Below are positions 1 through 9,425 of a DNA stretch of 64,000 bases, piece by piece (the first letter of the stretch is position 1; every line of letters starts with the position of its first letter). The stretch spans positions 73,370,971-73,434,970 of the forward strand of contig CM077022.1 in NCBI GenBank assembly GCA_039090855.1, read 5' to 3'. This DNA is from Macrothele yani (Eukaryota; Arthropoda; Arachnida; Araneae; Macrothelidae). The position numbers and the translations under genes were made by a program. A model generated the notes under the pieces. The model was not told where the DNA came from. It saw nothing but the letters and a program-made list of their open reading frames with translations, and searched no databases.

Positions 1-868
1 GCGAGGATGCCTCGACGTCGGATCCGTGCACAATAAGAGCAGTTTAGCGAGTTTGAGAGAAGGCATATAATTGGGCTGGGTGAGGCCGTGTCGCCAGGCA
101 TTTGCGTCGGAGCGACGTGGTAATCGGACGATGTTGGCCCCAGTGGGTCGAGGAGGGCAGAACCCAACGGCATGCGGGCAGTGGACGGCCGATGGCAACG
201 ACTGAAAGCAAGAATCGAGCGATTGTGAGAGCCGCACGAACAGAACCGAATTAGTCTCTTTTAACCATCTGTGGCCATGTTGCGTCATCTACAGGTAGAG
301 AAGCCGCCATCGGCACCATTGCCAGACGGTCCGGATGGTGGTACGTACTTGGCGCCGATGACCAGTGCATACGTGTCTGGAGACGAGCAGGCCAGCGCTC
401 GGATTCCGCCTTTACCGTGGAACGGCACACGGCTCGCACACCGGGAGTGACTGTCTGGGGAGCCATTTTCCTACGATTGCAGGTAGTCCTCCGTACCACA
501 CTCACGGCACAACGGAACGTCGACGGCATTCTACGACCTGTTGTATTGGCATTGCTGTCGCAGCATCACGGAGCAATTTTTCAACAGGATAATGCTAGGT
601 TACACACGGACGGCTCTCCCAGGCCTGCCTCCGTAATGTCGACACCCTTCCACAGCCAGCCCTATCGCCCGACCTCTCACGCATCGAACATGCTTGGGAC
701 ATGATGGGACGCCACCTACGCCCATCCCGGAATGTCCGCGAACTGGCCCGCAATTTGGACACCATCTGGCATGCTATACCTCAGGACAGTATCCGTGAGC
801 TGTATGCGTCTATGCCACGCCGGGTAACCGCTTGTATCCGAGCCAGAGGTGGCGCTACAACGTACTGA
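1..868 (+). pseudogene. Broken Tc1-type transposase cut by the window edge
   Basis: This is a remnant of a Tc1-family (IS630/Tc1/mariner) DDE transposase, which cuts and pastes its own element at TA sites. The start codon is at 7 and reads MPRRRIRAQ before a stop, followed by a helix-turn-helix block (SEFERRHIIGL). Later blocks are TPGVTVWGAI, FQQDNAR (second catalytic Asp, near 580), SRIEHAWD (catalytic Glu) and the C-terminal MPRRVTACIRARGG, ending in TGA at 866-868. Stops and frameshifts break the frame. At about 860 bp it is shorter than the usual 1.03 kb, and the block carrying the first Asp (SDESRF) is missing around 240-350, so an internal deletion is likely. The 5' terminal repeat lies outside the window. 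The family call is secure; the exact Tc1 subfamily is not. Confidence 0.85.
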
Positions 869-956
869 CTTGTTCCACTCGTGTAGGTGTTTTATCCGAA
901 TAAATGTCCCAACTGCTCTGGAATTGTAATAATTTCCTTTCCTATACATGCGCATT

Positions 957-1175
957 TTTTTTGTTTGTTTGGAGGTTTAACGACCACCGTGAGCAACTCA
1001 ATGGGCTATAAGCAGTCGCCCGTCCCTAATTTAGGGTCACTGGTTCCAGGGAAGGGAGAGAGCCAGTGCCGTAAGACAAACACAACATCCATGCTTCACC
1101 GGTATTCGAACCCGGACCCCGTTCGGACGAATGATCAGAGGCCAGCGCCTTTGACCACTGCGCCACCGGGGCGGC
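957..1175 (-). mobile_element. SINE family S1 (tRNA-derived), copy 1
   Basis: A tRNA-derived SINE on the minus strand, with its head at 1175 and its A-tail (poly-T on plus) near 957. Read on minus it has an A box (TGGCGCAGTGG) and a B box like GGTTCGAATCC, then a shared tail ending in GGTCGTTAAACCTCCAA. A 13-bp target duplication with one mismatch flanks it (944-956 and 1176-1188, ATACATGYGCATT), which shows retroposition. At least 13 copies of this family lie in the window. Confidence 0.95.
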
Positions 1176-1188
1176 ATACATGTGCATT

Positions 1189-1583
1189 GCGCGTTCTAAT
1201 TTTCATTTCCATTGGATGATTTCTTCTGGGTACTTCGTTATTTTCCGCAAAGAGTGAATTTGTACCGTTCTTATCCGCTCTTTGCTTTTCGTAAGCACTG
1301 TCGAATGGTGTCCTCGAAGGAACCACGTTAGGACGGTGTTTGTTGGATCAGATTTGGTTAGCATCGATCTTTATCAATAACAATGAGGTTATTGCAGTGT
1401 TTGAAAGAGAAGATCTAACTGGGATGATTATGAAATTCGTCTGAGAAAATCTTCTTTCACATTCGCCAGAAGACACAGCAATGGCTTGCAAGTTTACTTC
1501 AGTTGTAAAATTATGTTGAAACTTTTTAAATAACTTCCTGATTTCATGTTCACGAAATATTACATTTCCCTGTATGTACAGTA
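1189..1583. other. Anonymous AT-rich spacer
   Basis: I see no gene, transposon end or tandem repeat here beyond short open frames on the minus strand near 1135-1326 that overlap the SINE. The content is unassigned. Confidence 0.5.
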
Positions 1584-1786
1584 CACTGAGTTAGCTTCAC
1601 ATTAGGAACTCCTACCTCATAACGCGTTGGTCCACTTTTCTGTGCAACCACGGCTCGCAGACGCCTAGCAGAGCTAATTTAGTATCTACAAGGTGACGTA
1701 CACCCTGCATCATACATAACTTGTCCAATGTCCGCTGCAGCAGCTCCGTCACTTCCCGCTCATTCCGTGCAGCAGCATGAGCAGTT

Positions 1787-3011
1787 TAGAGATGAGCTCG
1801 GGCCCGGGCTCAGAATTACACGTCTTGAATTTCATTACTGTAATTAATTCAACAAGTGTAATTCCGACCCCGGTTGAATTACACGTGTTGAATTCCATTG
1901 TGAATTTGTTACCATGGTGGAAGGATTTTCAATTTACTAAGCTACCTGCCATTGCAAGACAAATTTTGCTTAGCAAGACTTGCATTATGCATTGTCCGAA
2001 GCTATGACCCAAGGAAGGATTAGTTTAAGGAGGTCTGGTATCGAAAAACTGGGGAAAAAATCACATTCCCATTTTTTGTATTTTATTAAAAATCAAGAAT
2101 CTTATCTTTAGAATGATGTATTAATTTTCAAAATTGTGCAGTTAGAAGTATTGTTATTTATTTTTCAAAATTTCCTCACTCCGATTTTTGGGGTGACGTT
2201 GGTATTTAGTGCAGCAGGTCAAGTTTTAGAGAAAAGAAGATCAAGTTGAAGCGCTGAGGATTAGATGCAGTTCTCTCTCTCTTTTCATGATAAACTTGAT
2301 CTGGAAACTGCAGACACATATAATATTTCGATTATTATACTATTAAGCGCAAAGCTTTGTTAATCTTACAAAATGCAGAATAATCTGGTCTGAAATGCTT
2401 TTACGTTCTTTTTTTTTTAATTTTGAAAATTTCCCTACATGCTTTTTTATATATTCTACTACATCACTCTAAACTATAACCTTTACCAGTTAGCATATAT
2501 GTAAATTATATTGCAAAGATTAGTTTTCTAGAGTCAAAATTTCAAACACTTGCAACTGTCTGTACGGCGTTGTACGTTTTATAATGCAATTATTCAAAAT
2601 AAAAGTAAATTTAGAAATCAAAAAGAAATAACGAATGGAATTTTTTTGTTTCTAAACGATTTTCTTTTCTTCAGCTTTTACAAAAATGACTGATTCCCCT
2701 GATACGGTCGAAGGGCACGTTGATTATTTATTTATTTTCAAATCCATATTTTAGAACATTTGGCTTTATGCGTAGAATTTCTAAAAACATATTAATATTG
2801 TGAAGTGGATTAACTGAACTAAACTTTTTTAAACTAATAATTTTTAAACTAATCCTTGCTTTGCCATATATTTGGACAGTGTATAATGCATAAATGTAAG
2901 CCTTGATAAGCAAAATTTTCCAAGAATCCGGGCCTCGGGCTCAGCAAACACATGTAATCAAAGAAAGCGGGCGGGCCCGGGCTCATAAAATTGAGCCCAA
3001 ACTCATCTCTA
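1787..3011. mobile_element. Non-autonomous hAT element, 1225 bp
   Basis: Bounded by inverted ends TAGAGATGAGCTCGGGC (left) and TAGAGATGAGTTTGGGCTC (right, complement), with a perfect 8-bp target duplication GAGCAGTT at 1779-1786 and 3012-3019. An 8-bp duplication and TAGAG-type ends are hallmarks of the hAT superfamily. The subterminal regions are GC-rich and palindromic (GGGCCCGGGC) while the interior is AT-rich and holds no recognisable transposase, so it must have moved with enzyme supplied in trans. It sits inside the Tc1 transposase pseudogene. Confidence 0.9.
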
Positions 3012-3451
3012 GAGCAGTTCTCACACCCCGTTCTAGTATATCCCAGAAATGTTCAACTGAGTTAAAGTCAGGGGAGTTTTGGGGCCAAGGCAATGTGTCT
3101 AATTCGTTGTCGTGTTCCTCCAACCAGTCAGTAGTCATACAAGCCCGATGACACGGTGCGTTTATAATGAATATAGCTTTTAACTAAGCTAATTATAATG
3201 AATTCAATGCTTCTGCTAAGCTTCTTCTAATGCTTGTTGTTTGTTAATTATATCATGAATAAACTTTCCTGCTAGTAGTGTAGTAATAATAATGAACAAG
3301 CTTTTAACTGCTAGTAATGTTGTAGTAGTAATTAAGATGAATAAAGTCTTATGCTGGTTGTTAATAATAATCACCTAATGAAATAAACCTAACAGCCAGA
3401 CAGAGATCTGACAAAACTATGAACTGAGAAAAACGTACTGACAACAAATTC

Positions 3452-3457
3452 TTTATT
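3452..3457 (-). terminator. Poly(A) signal of the solo LTR
   Basis: AATAAA on the minus strand about 200 bp downstream of the LTR TATA box. The order U3-TATA-AATAAA supports the orientation given to the LTR. Confidence 0.4.
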
Positions 3458-3650
3458 AGTAAAACTTCTGGCTCTCACATAAACGAAGATCTCTTTATAC
3501 AACAACAGCTTTCTGACACATAAACCACAGCTCACTCTACGCACATCAACAAAAGCTCTCTCACATAAACAAACGCTCTCTCTATACAACAACAAACGCT
3601 CTCTCTCTCTACAACAACAAACGCTCTCCCTAGGTATCGTTGAACGCGCC

Positions 3651-3658
3651 TATTTATA
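3651..3658 (-). promoter_or_regulatory. TATA box of the solo LTR
   Basis: TATAAATA on the minus strand, followed by GGCGCG. It lies about 160 bp inside the LTR from its 5' end, a fitting place for the retrotransposon promoter. Confidence 0.6.
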
Positions 3659-4690
3659 CTGGCTACCAATACGTCATGACTTACACTCATTGCCAGATCT
3701 CATTCAGCGGGTGAAATAACATCTCGTTCAGTAAGAAGATAATTTACATAGTAAAATAAAATAACCAGAGATAGTAAAAATCAAAAGGAAAGTGAATCGA
3801 GAGTATACGTTACACGTTGTTCTGTTGAAAGATGGCACTGTGGTCCGGGTAAACCTCCTGCAAATATGGATGGAGATCGTCAGCTAACAGATCCCTGTAG
3901 TGTCCACCAGTCAGTGCTTGTGGGATGGTAACCAGGGGACCTAGGGCTTGCCAGGAAAAAGCTGCCTAGACCAGAACACCACTTCCCCGGTCTGCTAAAC
4001 CCCAACTGTGCAACCAGGTAATAGAGCTTCATGCTGTTTACGCCATATGCAAACCCGGCCATGCAGGAAAGGGGACTCATCAGTATAGACGACCTTCTTC
4101 CATCTGTCGAGGGTCCATTGGCGACGTTCCTTGGCCCATGCGTGGCATTGTTTCCGATGACTGGGCGTCATCATGGGTACCCTCGTTGATCTCCCGCTGT
4201 GGAACCCCAGGCGAAGCAAGGTACGGGGCATGGTGCGTGTGGAAATAGGTCGAACTGTACCGCTGTTGTACTAGGGGTGAGCTGGGTGCCTGTTGTACTT
4301 GGTTGCTGAGATACCAGTCGCGACGCCCGAAGCTTAACTCTCGGATCAACCGCGCCTATCAGACCAATCTGAGCCCTTCTGCTGGACGTCTGTGCATCGT
4401 TAATCCAATCCTGGTACACCATTGATACAGTAGCAAAGGTACAGCTAACAAATGCGGCTACTTCTGAAATGCTGGCACCTGTCCTCCGGGACCCAACTAT
4501 CTGGTCGTGGTCAAATTGCCTTAAGTCACCATGTTTTCCCATGACTTATAAACGTTGACTGATTACGTACAGAGGATATATGTGCCAGAGTTGGAAACGG
4601 GTCAAACATTTCGGACCCGGACGTCCCATAACTGGACCGGACCCGACCCGATCCGGACAAATCTACTTTGAATTATAAATTCTAAACTCA

Positions 4691-4719
4691 ATGTATATAT
4701 ATATATATTATATATATAC
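4691..4719. repeat. (AT)n microsatellite
   Basis: About 29 bp of near-perfect TA repeats inside the hAT. It matches the short TA tract at 63537-63546 in the other hAT copy. Confidence 0.8.
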
Positions 4720-4869
4720 GAAAAGAAAATACAAAGTTGCGAAGCTAATACACTGTATCTCGGTTGCGCAATATGCAGCAGACTGAAGGAATTAGCGAAA
4801 TATAGAGTTATGAAACAACGACAAAGGAATATCGAACATAAATATTTTTGTGAAGGCAGGAACGTAGAA

Positions 4870-5956
4870 AATGAAAAAACTAGGTTGCCTTCATCAGGAG
4901 AGCAACAGCCCGGGGAGTGCCTTTTCTGCTATCAGTGAACGATTAGGAAAAACAAATAGTCGACTGATCCTGGTTCCGAAGCCACTAAATCCAGACCAGT
5001 TAGAATCAGAAACATCCGAATGCTAAAAAACTGTAGAAAGTAAAGAAACGGTAACTCACCCGAAGACGATGCGAACCCTGCTGCCGGAGTAACCAAGCTG
5101 AGCAACCACTAACACTGAAATACGAAGGGAAGGAACAGGAAATAAATAATTAACACGGAAATGCTGTAATAAAAGGTTAAGCAAATACGGGGAACCCAAT
5201 TGTCCGAACCAGGTGAGCGTAACAATAGATGCAAGACTGTGTATGTAGATGTTCTTCAGCCACGAGGGACCTGTCAAGTGGCATTTGGTGTTACCTTCTG
5301 AATTTAAATTTTTAAGGTCCTGTGTTAGTACAGAGTGTTCATGTGTAATTTAAAGCTGGGGGAGGTAGAATTAAAATTAAGAATTAGTTAATGTATGTAG
5401 CCTCTGAGAAAGTGTACTGGAACATTATTATTTTTAAATTTAATGACTAAGTTGTTGAGGTTTTTGGTAATGTTATCGGTGTTAGAACATATTATGGCAA
5501 TGCGGTGAAACTGAGAAATAATGACGTTACGGTGTACATCATTAGAGACATTAGAAGACCAGTGGGAGAAGAATTTTATATCAAAATTAAAATCTTGTCT
5601 TTTATCGTAGAGGTCGATCCGAAAACTCATTTTTTTGTTGATTAAAATATCAAGGTCCAAAAAATTCACCTGATTGGATGTACTATTAGTTTTTTCCAGG
5701 GATAGGTCATTGAGATAAATTGCTTCACTCATTTGTAAGAAACGAGGTTATTGAAGACAATGATATCATCGATGAACCTCATAACGATCCCGGGTTCATC
5801 GATTTGAGTAGCAAGGAATGTGGATTCGAAGTGGTGCAGGTAAAGATTTGCCAGACTGCTTGAGAAACTGCTACCCATTGGAATCTCGTGAGTCTGCTGG
5901 TAGAGCTTGTTTCCTACGACTGCATAATTATGGCTAATGCAGAAGTCTGTAAGGTA

Positions 5957-5988
<32 letters not shown>

Positions 5989-5992
5989 CCAT
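4870..5992 (-). pseudogene. Penelope-like element reverse transcriptase fragment
   Basis: A minus-strand remnant of a Penelope-like retroelement (PLE) reverse transcriptase. The frame from 5992 to 5729 holds HEIPMGSSFSSSLANLYLHH and RFIDDIIVF, the latter being the catalytic Asp-Asp motif. A frameshift near 5730 moves into the frame 5732-5388, which holds FLDLDILINKK, LYDKRQDFNF and FSHWSSNVSND, typical of the PLE thumb region. The GIY-YIG nuclease that should follow is not recognisable. The 5' part is cut by the AT microsatellite at 5957-5984. Near 4891-4897 the minus strand reads CTGATGA, half of a hammerhead core, but its partner GAAA is missing. The exact 3' limit is uncertain. Confidence 0.75.
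5957..5984. repeat. (AT)n microsatellite
   Basis: 28 bp of TA repeats at the junction of the Penelope fragment and the RTE LINE. The LINE probably inserted into a longer TA tract, since TA repeats resume at 7029. Confidence 0.8.
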
Positions 5993-7027
5993 CAGCAGTT
6001 ACAATGGCTCTGAAATCCTGCGGTATTGAAGATGCGTACATTAATATTATTAATAACATCTATGAAAATGCAAGTGCAAAGATTCGGCTGTTTGAAAATA
6101 CAACACACATAAAAATTGGAAAAGGAGTGAGACAAGGTGACACCATATCTCCGAAGCTCTTTAATGCCACATTGGAAAATGTCTTTCAATCACTGAACTG
6201 GGGGAACAAAGGGATAAAGATTAATGGAGATTATCTAACCCACCTTCGTTTTGCTGATGACGTAGTCATTTTTGCAACTACCCCATCAGAGCTGCAGAGT
6301 ATGATCCAGGAACTTGCTGACAAGAGTAAAGAAGTGGGATTAAAAATGAACTTTCAAAAGACAAAAGTGATGTTCAATGCTTTTACAAGAAATGAAGATT
6401 TATCGATTGATGGAGAAAAGCTGGAGATAACAGACACGTACGTTTATCTTGGACAGCAGATATCAAGTGAGGGTCACATTGATGAAGAAATTAATCGGCG
6501 TACAAAACTTGCCTGGAGAGCTTTTGGAAGAAACAGCATAATTTTCAAGAGCAATATGCCATTATGTCTTAAAAGAAAAGTGTTTGATCAATGCATCCTT
6601 CCAGTGCTTACGTATGGTGCAGAGACGTGGACCTTAACTAAAAGAAACATACAAAGGCTGCAGACAACTCAAAGCAGCATGGAGAGGTGCATGCTTGGTG
6701 TAACCAGGAGAGATAAGAAGAGGAACTCGTGGATCCGAAAAATGACAAGAGTGGGAGACATCATGATCAGAGTTAAATCCCTGAAATGGCAATGGGCTGG
6801 ACATACTGCCAGAAGGACAGACCATTGATGGACAGCCGAAATTTTAGATTGGATTCCAAGGGACAGTAAAAGACCCAGAAGAAGACCACATGGAAGATGG
6901 GTGGATGAAATTCGAAAGTATGCGGGAGTGACATGGAGGAGACTGGCACAAGACAGACCGTTGTGGAGGAAACTTGGGGAGACCTTCGTCCAGCAGTAGA
7001 TTGATAATGGTTGACAATGATGATGAT

Positions 7028-7030
<3 letters not shown>
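5985..7030 (+). pseudogene. 5'-truncated RTE-type LINE, reverse transcriptase C-terminal half
   Basis: The end of a non-LTR retrotransposon ORF. From 5983 a 281-residue frame runs to a TGA at 6826-6828 and continues in the same frame to TAG at 6997-6999. Visible motifs are VRQGDTISPKLFNATLENVF (QGD.ISP at residues 51-57), RFADDVVIF (FADD at 90-93, the polymerase Asp pair), LKMNFQKTKVM and YVYLGQQI. The C-terminal region reads WAGHTARRTDH, stop, WTAEILDWIP, WRRLAQDRPLWRKLGE. The endonuclease and N-terminal RT blocks are missing, as in 5'-truncated LINE insertions. The 3' end is a short (TGA)n run, common in RTE elements. It lies inside a TA microsatellite within the hAT. One premature stop is the only break seen, so it is fairly young. 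Confidence 0.9.

Positions 7031-7058
<28 letters not shown>
7029..7058. repeat. (AT)n microsatellite
   Basis: 30 bp of TA repeats right after the (TGA)n end of the LINE; the other side of the LINE's target tract. Confidence 0.8.
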
Positions 7059-7234
7059 CCCAATAACTGCTTGATATTTAATAACTGAAATCTTTTTTTG
7101 ATAATAAAATTTGGTTTCTTGCTAAATTTCAGTGCCACTATTTTGCGTAATCCACCGTGACCATAGAGTATATTACAAATGGGAATCATTATTTACAATT
7201 ACACAAATGTATTTTGTTTAATGTATTTAGATTG

Positions 7235-7546
7235 TTAACTGTTTCCACGCTTTGATGGAGGTGCGCATACTTTCATATGGTCCGTTAGATTTTTGGTTCC
7301 ATAATCTTTTATTACACCGTCGACATCTTTCTTTGTAATTATACGCTTCCCACATTTTGAACAACAAGCGAGACCAAACAAGACAGAATTATTCACCGGT
7401 TCCTTAATGAGGCGAAACAGTTTCCAGCATTCACTCTTCCCCTTGTGGTTTTGAACAAGCACGTATTTGTTGGCCTCTACGCCTTTCTCAACCTCCTTTA
7501 ATATTAAATTCATCCATATTAACAAATAAGGAGTTAATTTCGACAT
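7235..7546 (-). CDS. BED zinc-finger reading frame of hAT origin
   Basis: A 103-residue open frame resembling the N-terminal DNA-binding domain of hAT transposases. The BED finger ligands are visible as CSKC (about residues 62-65) and the later LTDHMKVC (His and Cys), with the aromatic WKLFRLI in front. The rest of a hAT transposase (RNase H fold, dimerisation domain) is absent, so it is either a first-exon relic or a stand-alone DNA-binding protein. The copy at 63007-63312 keeps the same frame with about nine differences over 101 residues. The start could be at 7546 or at the later Met (MNLILKEV, 7513). No promoter is evident. Whether it is expressed is unknown. Confidence 0.5.
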   Translation of the reverse strand: MSKLTPYLLIWMNLILKEVEKGVEANKYVLVQNHKGKSECWKLFRLIKEPVNNSVLFGLACCSKCGKRIITKKDVDGVIKDYGTKNLTDHMKVCAPPSKRGNS

Positions 7547-8122
7547 GACATGCCATGGGAACGAGATGTTAGCACATCAATCGAAAACCTCTGAATGCTC
7601 AATGTAAAAGATGTGATGTGAAAAGTAACTGTTAGTCATACAGTGAACTTCGCACGGAGAGAGTGAATCAGCTGAGAAGCAGGCGAATGGCGTTTGCCTG
7701 TACCTATCCATGGACAATCGCACTGTAAAAGAACGCAAAGGAAGCATCTTTTTACGATATGGTGTGTCTGAAGTCGGTCTGTGGAAATCTTCGTTGCTTT
7801 AAGGAAACAATATTTTTGCATGGCAAATCATTCACTCCGTGGGCACCAGTATCGACTACAGAATTCCACAACGCGCATTTTTCTGTGGAAAATATTTTTT
7901 TCTTTTCAAAAATAAAACGGGAATGAAACCGTGGCAAAATCGGGACAGGAGCATCATGACCCGACCCGTTGGACCCGCAAGAAGTTGTCACCCCGTTGAC
8001 CCGTGGTCCGTTTCCATCTCTGATATGTGCACAATTTACAGTTGCCGTAGGTGACGTTGATTTCACGTGGTACTTCGCTTTCGCTTCGAAAGAGGTGTAC
8101 CTAATGCAACAGTAACTCAGCG

Positions 8123-8776
8123 ATTTAGTTATCTGTTATTTAAATTCCGAGTATGTTTCTTCTGGTTTTGTTAACGCCAGATCGCCCAAGAGCTTACGTT
8201 TTCGGCAACTTCTGGCAGTCAGTCAAGTCAGTAAGACGTAGATTTAAAATCAAATTTGAGCAATGGGTGTCGCATGTGTGATTCAGCTATCGAACTTGTG
8301 GCTTGTCAACATATTTTAATTCCTTCAAAGCCGAGTTATTGGTGTTAGCGAAAGCGTTTTTTACTTTATTTTCCTTGACTAAATTGTTATTACAAGAGAA
8401 GCCGCATTTCGAAAATACAAAAAAACCTCGAACTTGCAACTATCGACCCACTATCACTAATTGATTAAAAGTATGATCCAAAAGTGGGACATCATGCTGT
8501 CACTCCATCGACCCTATCACATAATACCCTCTTCCCACTCCAAATTTCAACACCAAAGATTTTCACAGTAAAATGACTGAAAACAGCTGACAATGACATA
8601 ATAAGTCCTAAAAAGGAAACAACATTCCAAGCAAGAAAACTATTAGGATAGTCAGAATATTCCCGGGACATCCCGTTCAATCCCAAAAAATGTTGAGGAA
8701 AAAAATATCATATTTACCCCTAAAAATATTACAAAAAATCTGAAGCCTTACGTGCGCTTTGCATTTATCACAGTTC
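8123..8776. other. Anonymous AT-rich spacer
   Basis: No coding or repeat structure recognised between the Tc1 end and the poly(A) run at 8777. Confidence 0.5.
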
Positions 8777-8777
8777 C

Positions 8778-8806
<29 letters not shown>
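8777..8806. repeat. Poly(A) tract
   Basis: About 29 consecutive A. I could not assign it to a SINE or LINE; it may be a decayed retroposon tail. Confidence 0.7.
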
Positions 8807-8808
<2 letters not shown>

Positions 8809-8849
8809 AAATCAATAAGTTTGTCCAGCTAAAACAGCGAAAACTTGAT

Positions 8850-9226
8850 CATCATTCAGAAGGATGTTGATCAAGTTTTTCGGGGTAACAACCTGGCATG
8901 AAGTTTCGTTTTCCCCTGATCCGCGCGTAGAATTTCATTACAGATAGACTTACTGATGCCCAAAAGTCTCACTGTAATTCGTCGATCTTTCTTTTACTGT
9001 TTCGCACCTCTTCGATTTTTTCAGTTGTCTGCACACTGAAGGGCCGCCCAGATCTGGGATCATGATCAAAGGATTGCCGCCCGTCACGAAACCATGCACA
9101 CCATTCGAAAACTCTGCTGCGGGATAATGCTGTGTCTCTATACACTTCTTTTAACATTCTGTAAGTTTCAGTATCTCATTTACCAAGTTTACAACAAAAA
9201 CGGATGTTTACTCTCTGCTCTTCCAT
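8850..9226 (-). pseudogene. Mariner transposase, N-terminal fragment
   Basis: A minus-strand relic of a mariner-type transposase. From the ATG at 9226 it reads MEEQRVNIRFCCKLGK, a stop, then DTETYRMLKEVYRDTALSRS, VFEWCAWFRDGRQSF and DPRSGRP, the classic mariner helix-turn-helix and linker. Past a stop near 8969 it continues as ITVRLLGISKSICNEIL and ARLLPRKL. The catalytic domain is missing. No terminal repeats were found, so the fragment's borders are approximate. Confidence 0.8.
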
Positions 9227-9425
9227 GCCATTATACGTTAAAATTTGAATTTCAGATTAATAAAAATATACAGTTCTTTGATTCTTTCATACGACACCCG
9301 GGAGACAGCGTCGTTATGATCCTTCTTGGTACAGTCAAAGTTGAACTTTGATTCTATCGGAGAAGGGCATGTTGTTTACTTTCGGTTTGACTGAAAAATC
9401 GGTTTCGCATTTCATGACACACATA

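Larger units (their letters stand above)
3163..3814 (-). mobile_element. Solo LTR of an LTR retrotransposon
   Basis: A 652-bp insertion splitting the Tc1 transposase, flanked by a 4-bp duplication CGTT (3159-3162 and 3815-3818). On the minus strand it begins TGTAACGTATAC and carries a TATA box, then an AATAAA about 200 bp further on, as an LTR should. There is no internal gag-pol, so it is read as a solo LTR left by recombination between two LTRs. The far end does not finish in the usual CA, which keeps the class (Ty3-type or other) open. Confidence 0.7.
1600..4542 (-). pseudogene. Tc1 transposase pseudogene in three pieces
   Basis: A DDE transposase of the Tc1 family on the minus strand, spread over 4542-3819, 3158-3012 and 1786-1600. 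It starts at 4542 with MGKHGDLRQFDHDQIVGSRR and has the helix-turn-helix region, then VYTDESPFLHGRVCIWRKQH (first Asp block). After the LTR comes a segment equal to APCHRACMTTDWLEEHDNEL, then LPWPQNSPDFNSVEHFW with the catalytic Glu, and the C-terminal GPTRYEVGVP after the first hAT. There are several frameshifts (around 4230 and 4080) and stops, so no full protein can be made. The LTR split the conserved block around the second Asp, and the codon beside it now reads AAC (Asn). Confidence 0.85.
4586..8022 (-). mobile_element. hAT element with BED finger, swollen by two retroelements
   Basis: The ends are CAGAGTTGGAAACGGGTC (left) and CAGAGATGGAAACGG (right, complement), with a perfect 8-bp duplication ATATGTGC at 4578-4585 and 8023-8030. 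The terminal 200 bp are rich in CCGGACCCG motifs. A minus-strand BED-finger reading frame lies at 7235-7546. The second copy at 62540-63678 is only 1139 bp. Comparing the two shows that about 2.3 kb between the AT microsatellites near 4700 and 7050 (Penelope and RTE fragments) was added later. Confidence 0.9.
1584..8122 (-). mobile_element. Tc1 element exploded by three nested insertions
   Basis: The terminal inverted repeats match across 6.5 kb: ACTGAGTTAGCTTCACATTA on the left and, on the complementary strand at the right, GCTGAGTTACTGTTGCATTA. A TA precedes the left end (1582-1583); the right flank reads AT, so that copy of the target has mutated. Removing the hAT at 1787-3011, the solo LTR at 3163-3814 and the hAT at 4586-8022, each with one target duplication, leaves 1205 bp, a normal Tc1 length. 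The three inserts came later than this Tc1. Confidence 0.85.

Noticed and set aside
4891..4897. CTGATGA on the minus strand as a hammerhead core
   Set aside because: The second half (GAAA) and stem II are missing at the expected distance.
6773..7189. 138-codon open frame on the minus strand with a Tyr-Ile repeat
   Set aside because: Runs through the TA microsatellite and the antisense of the RTE LINE.
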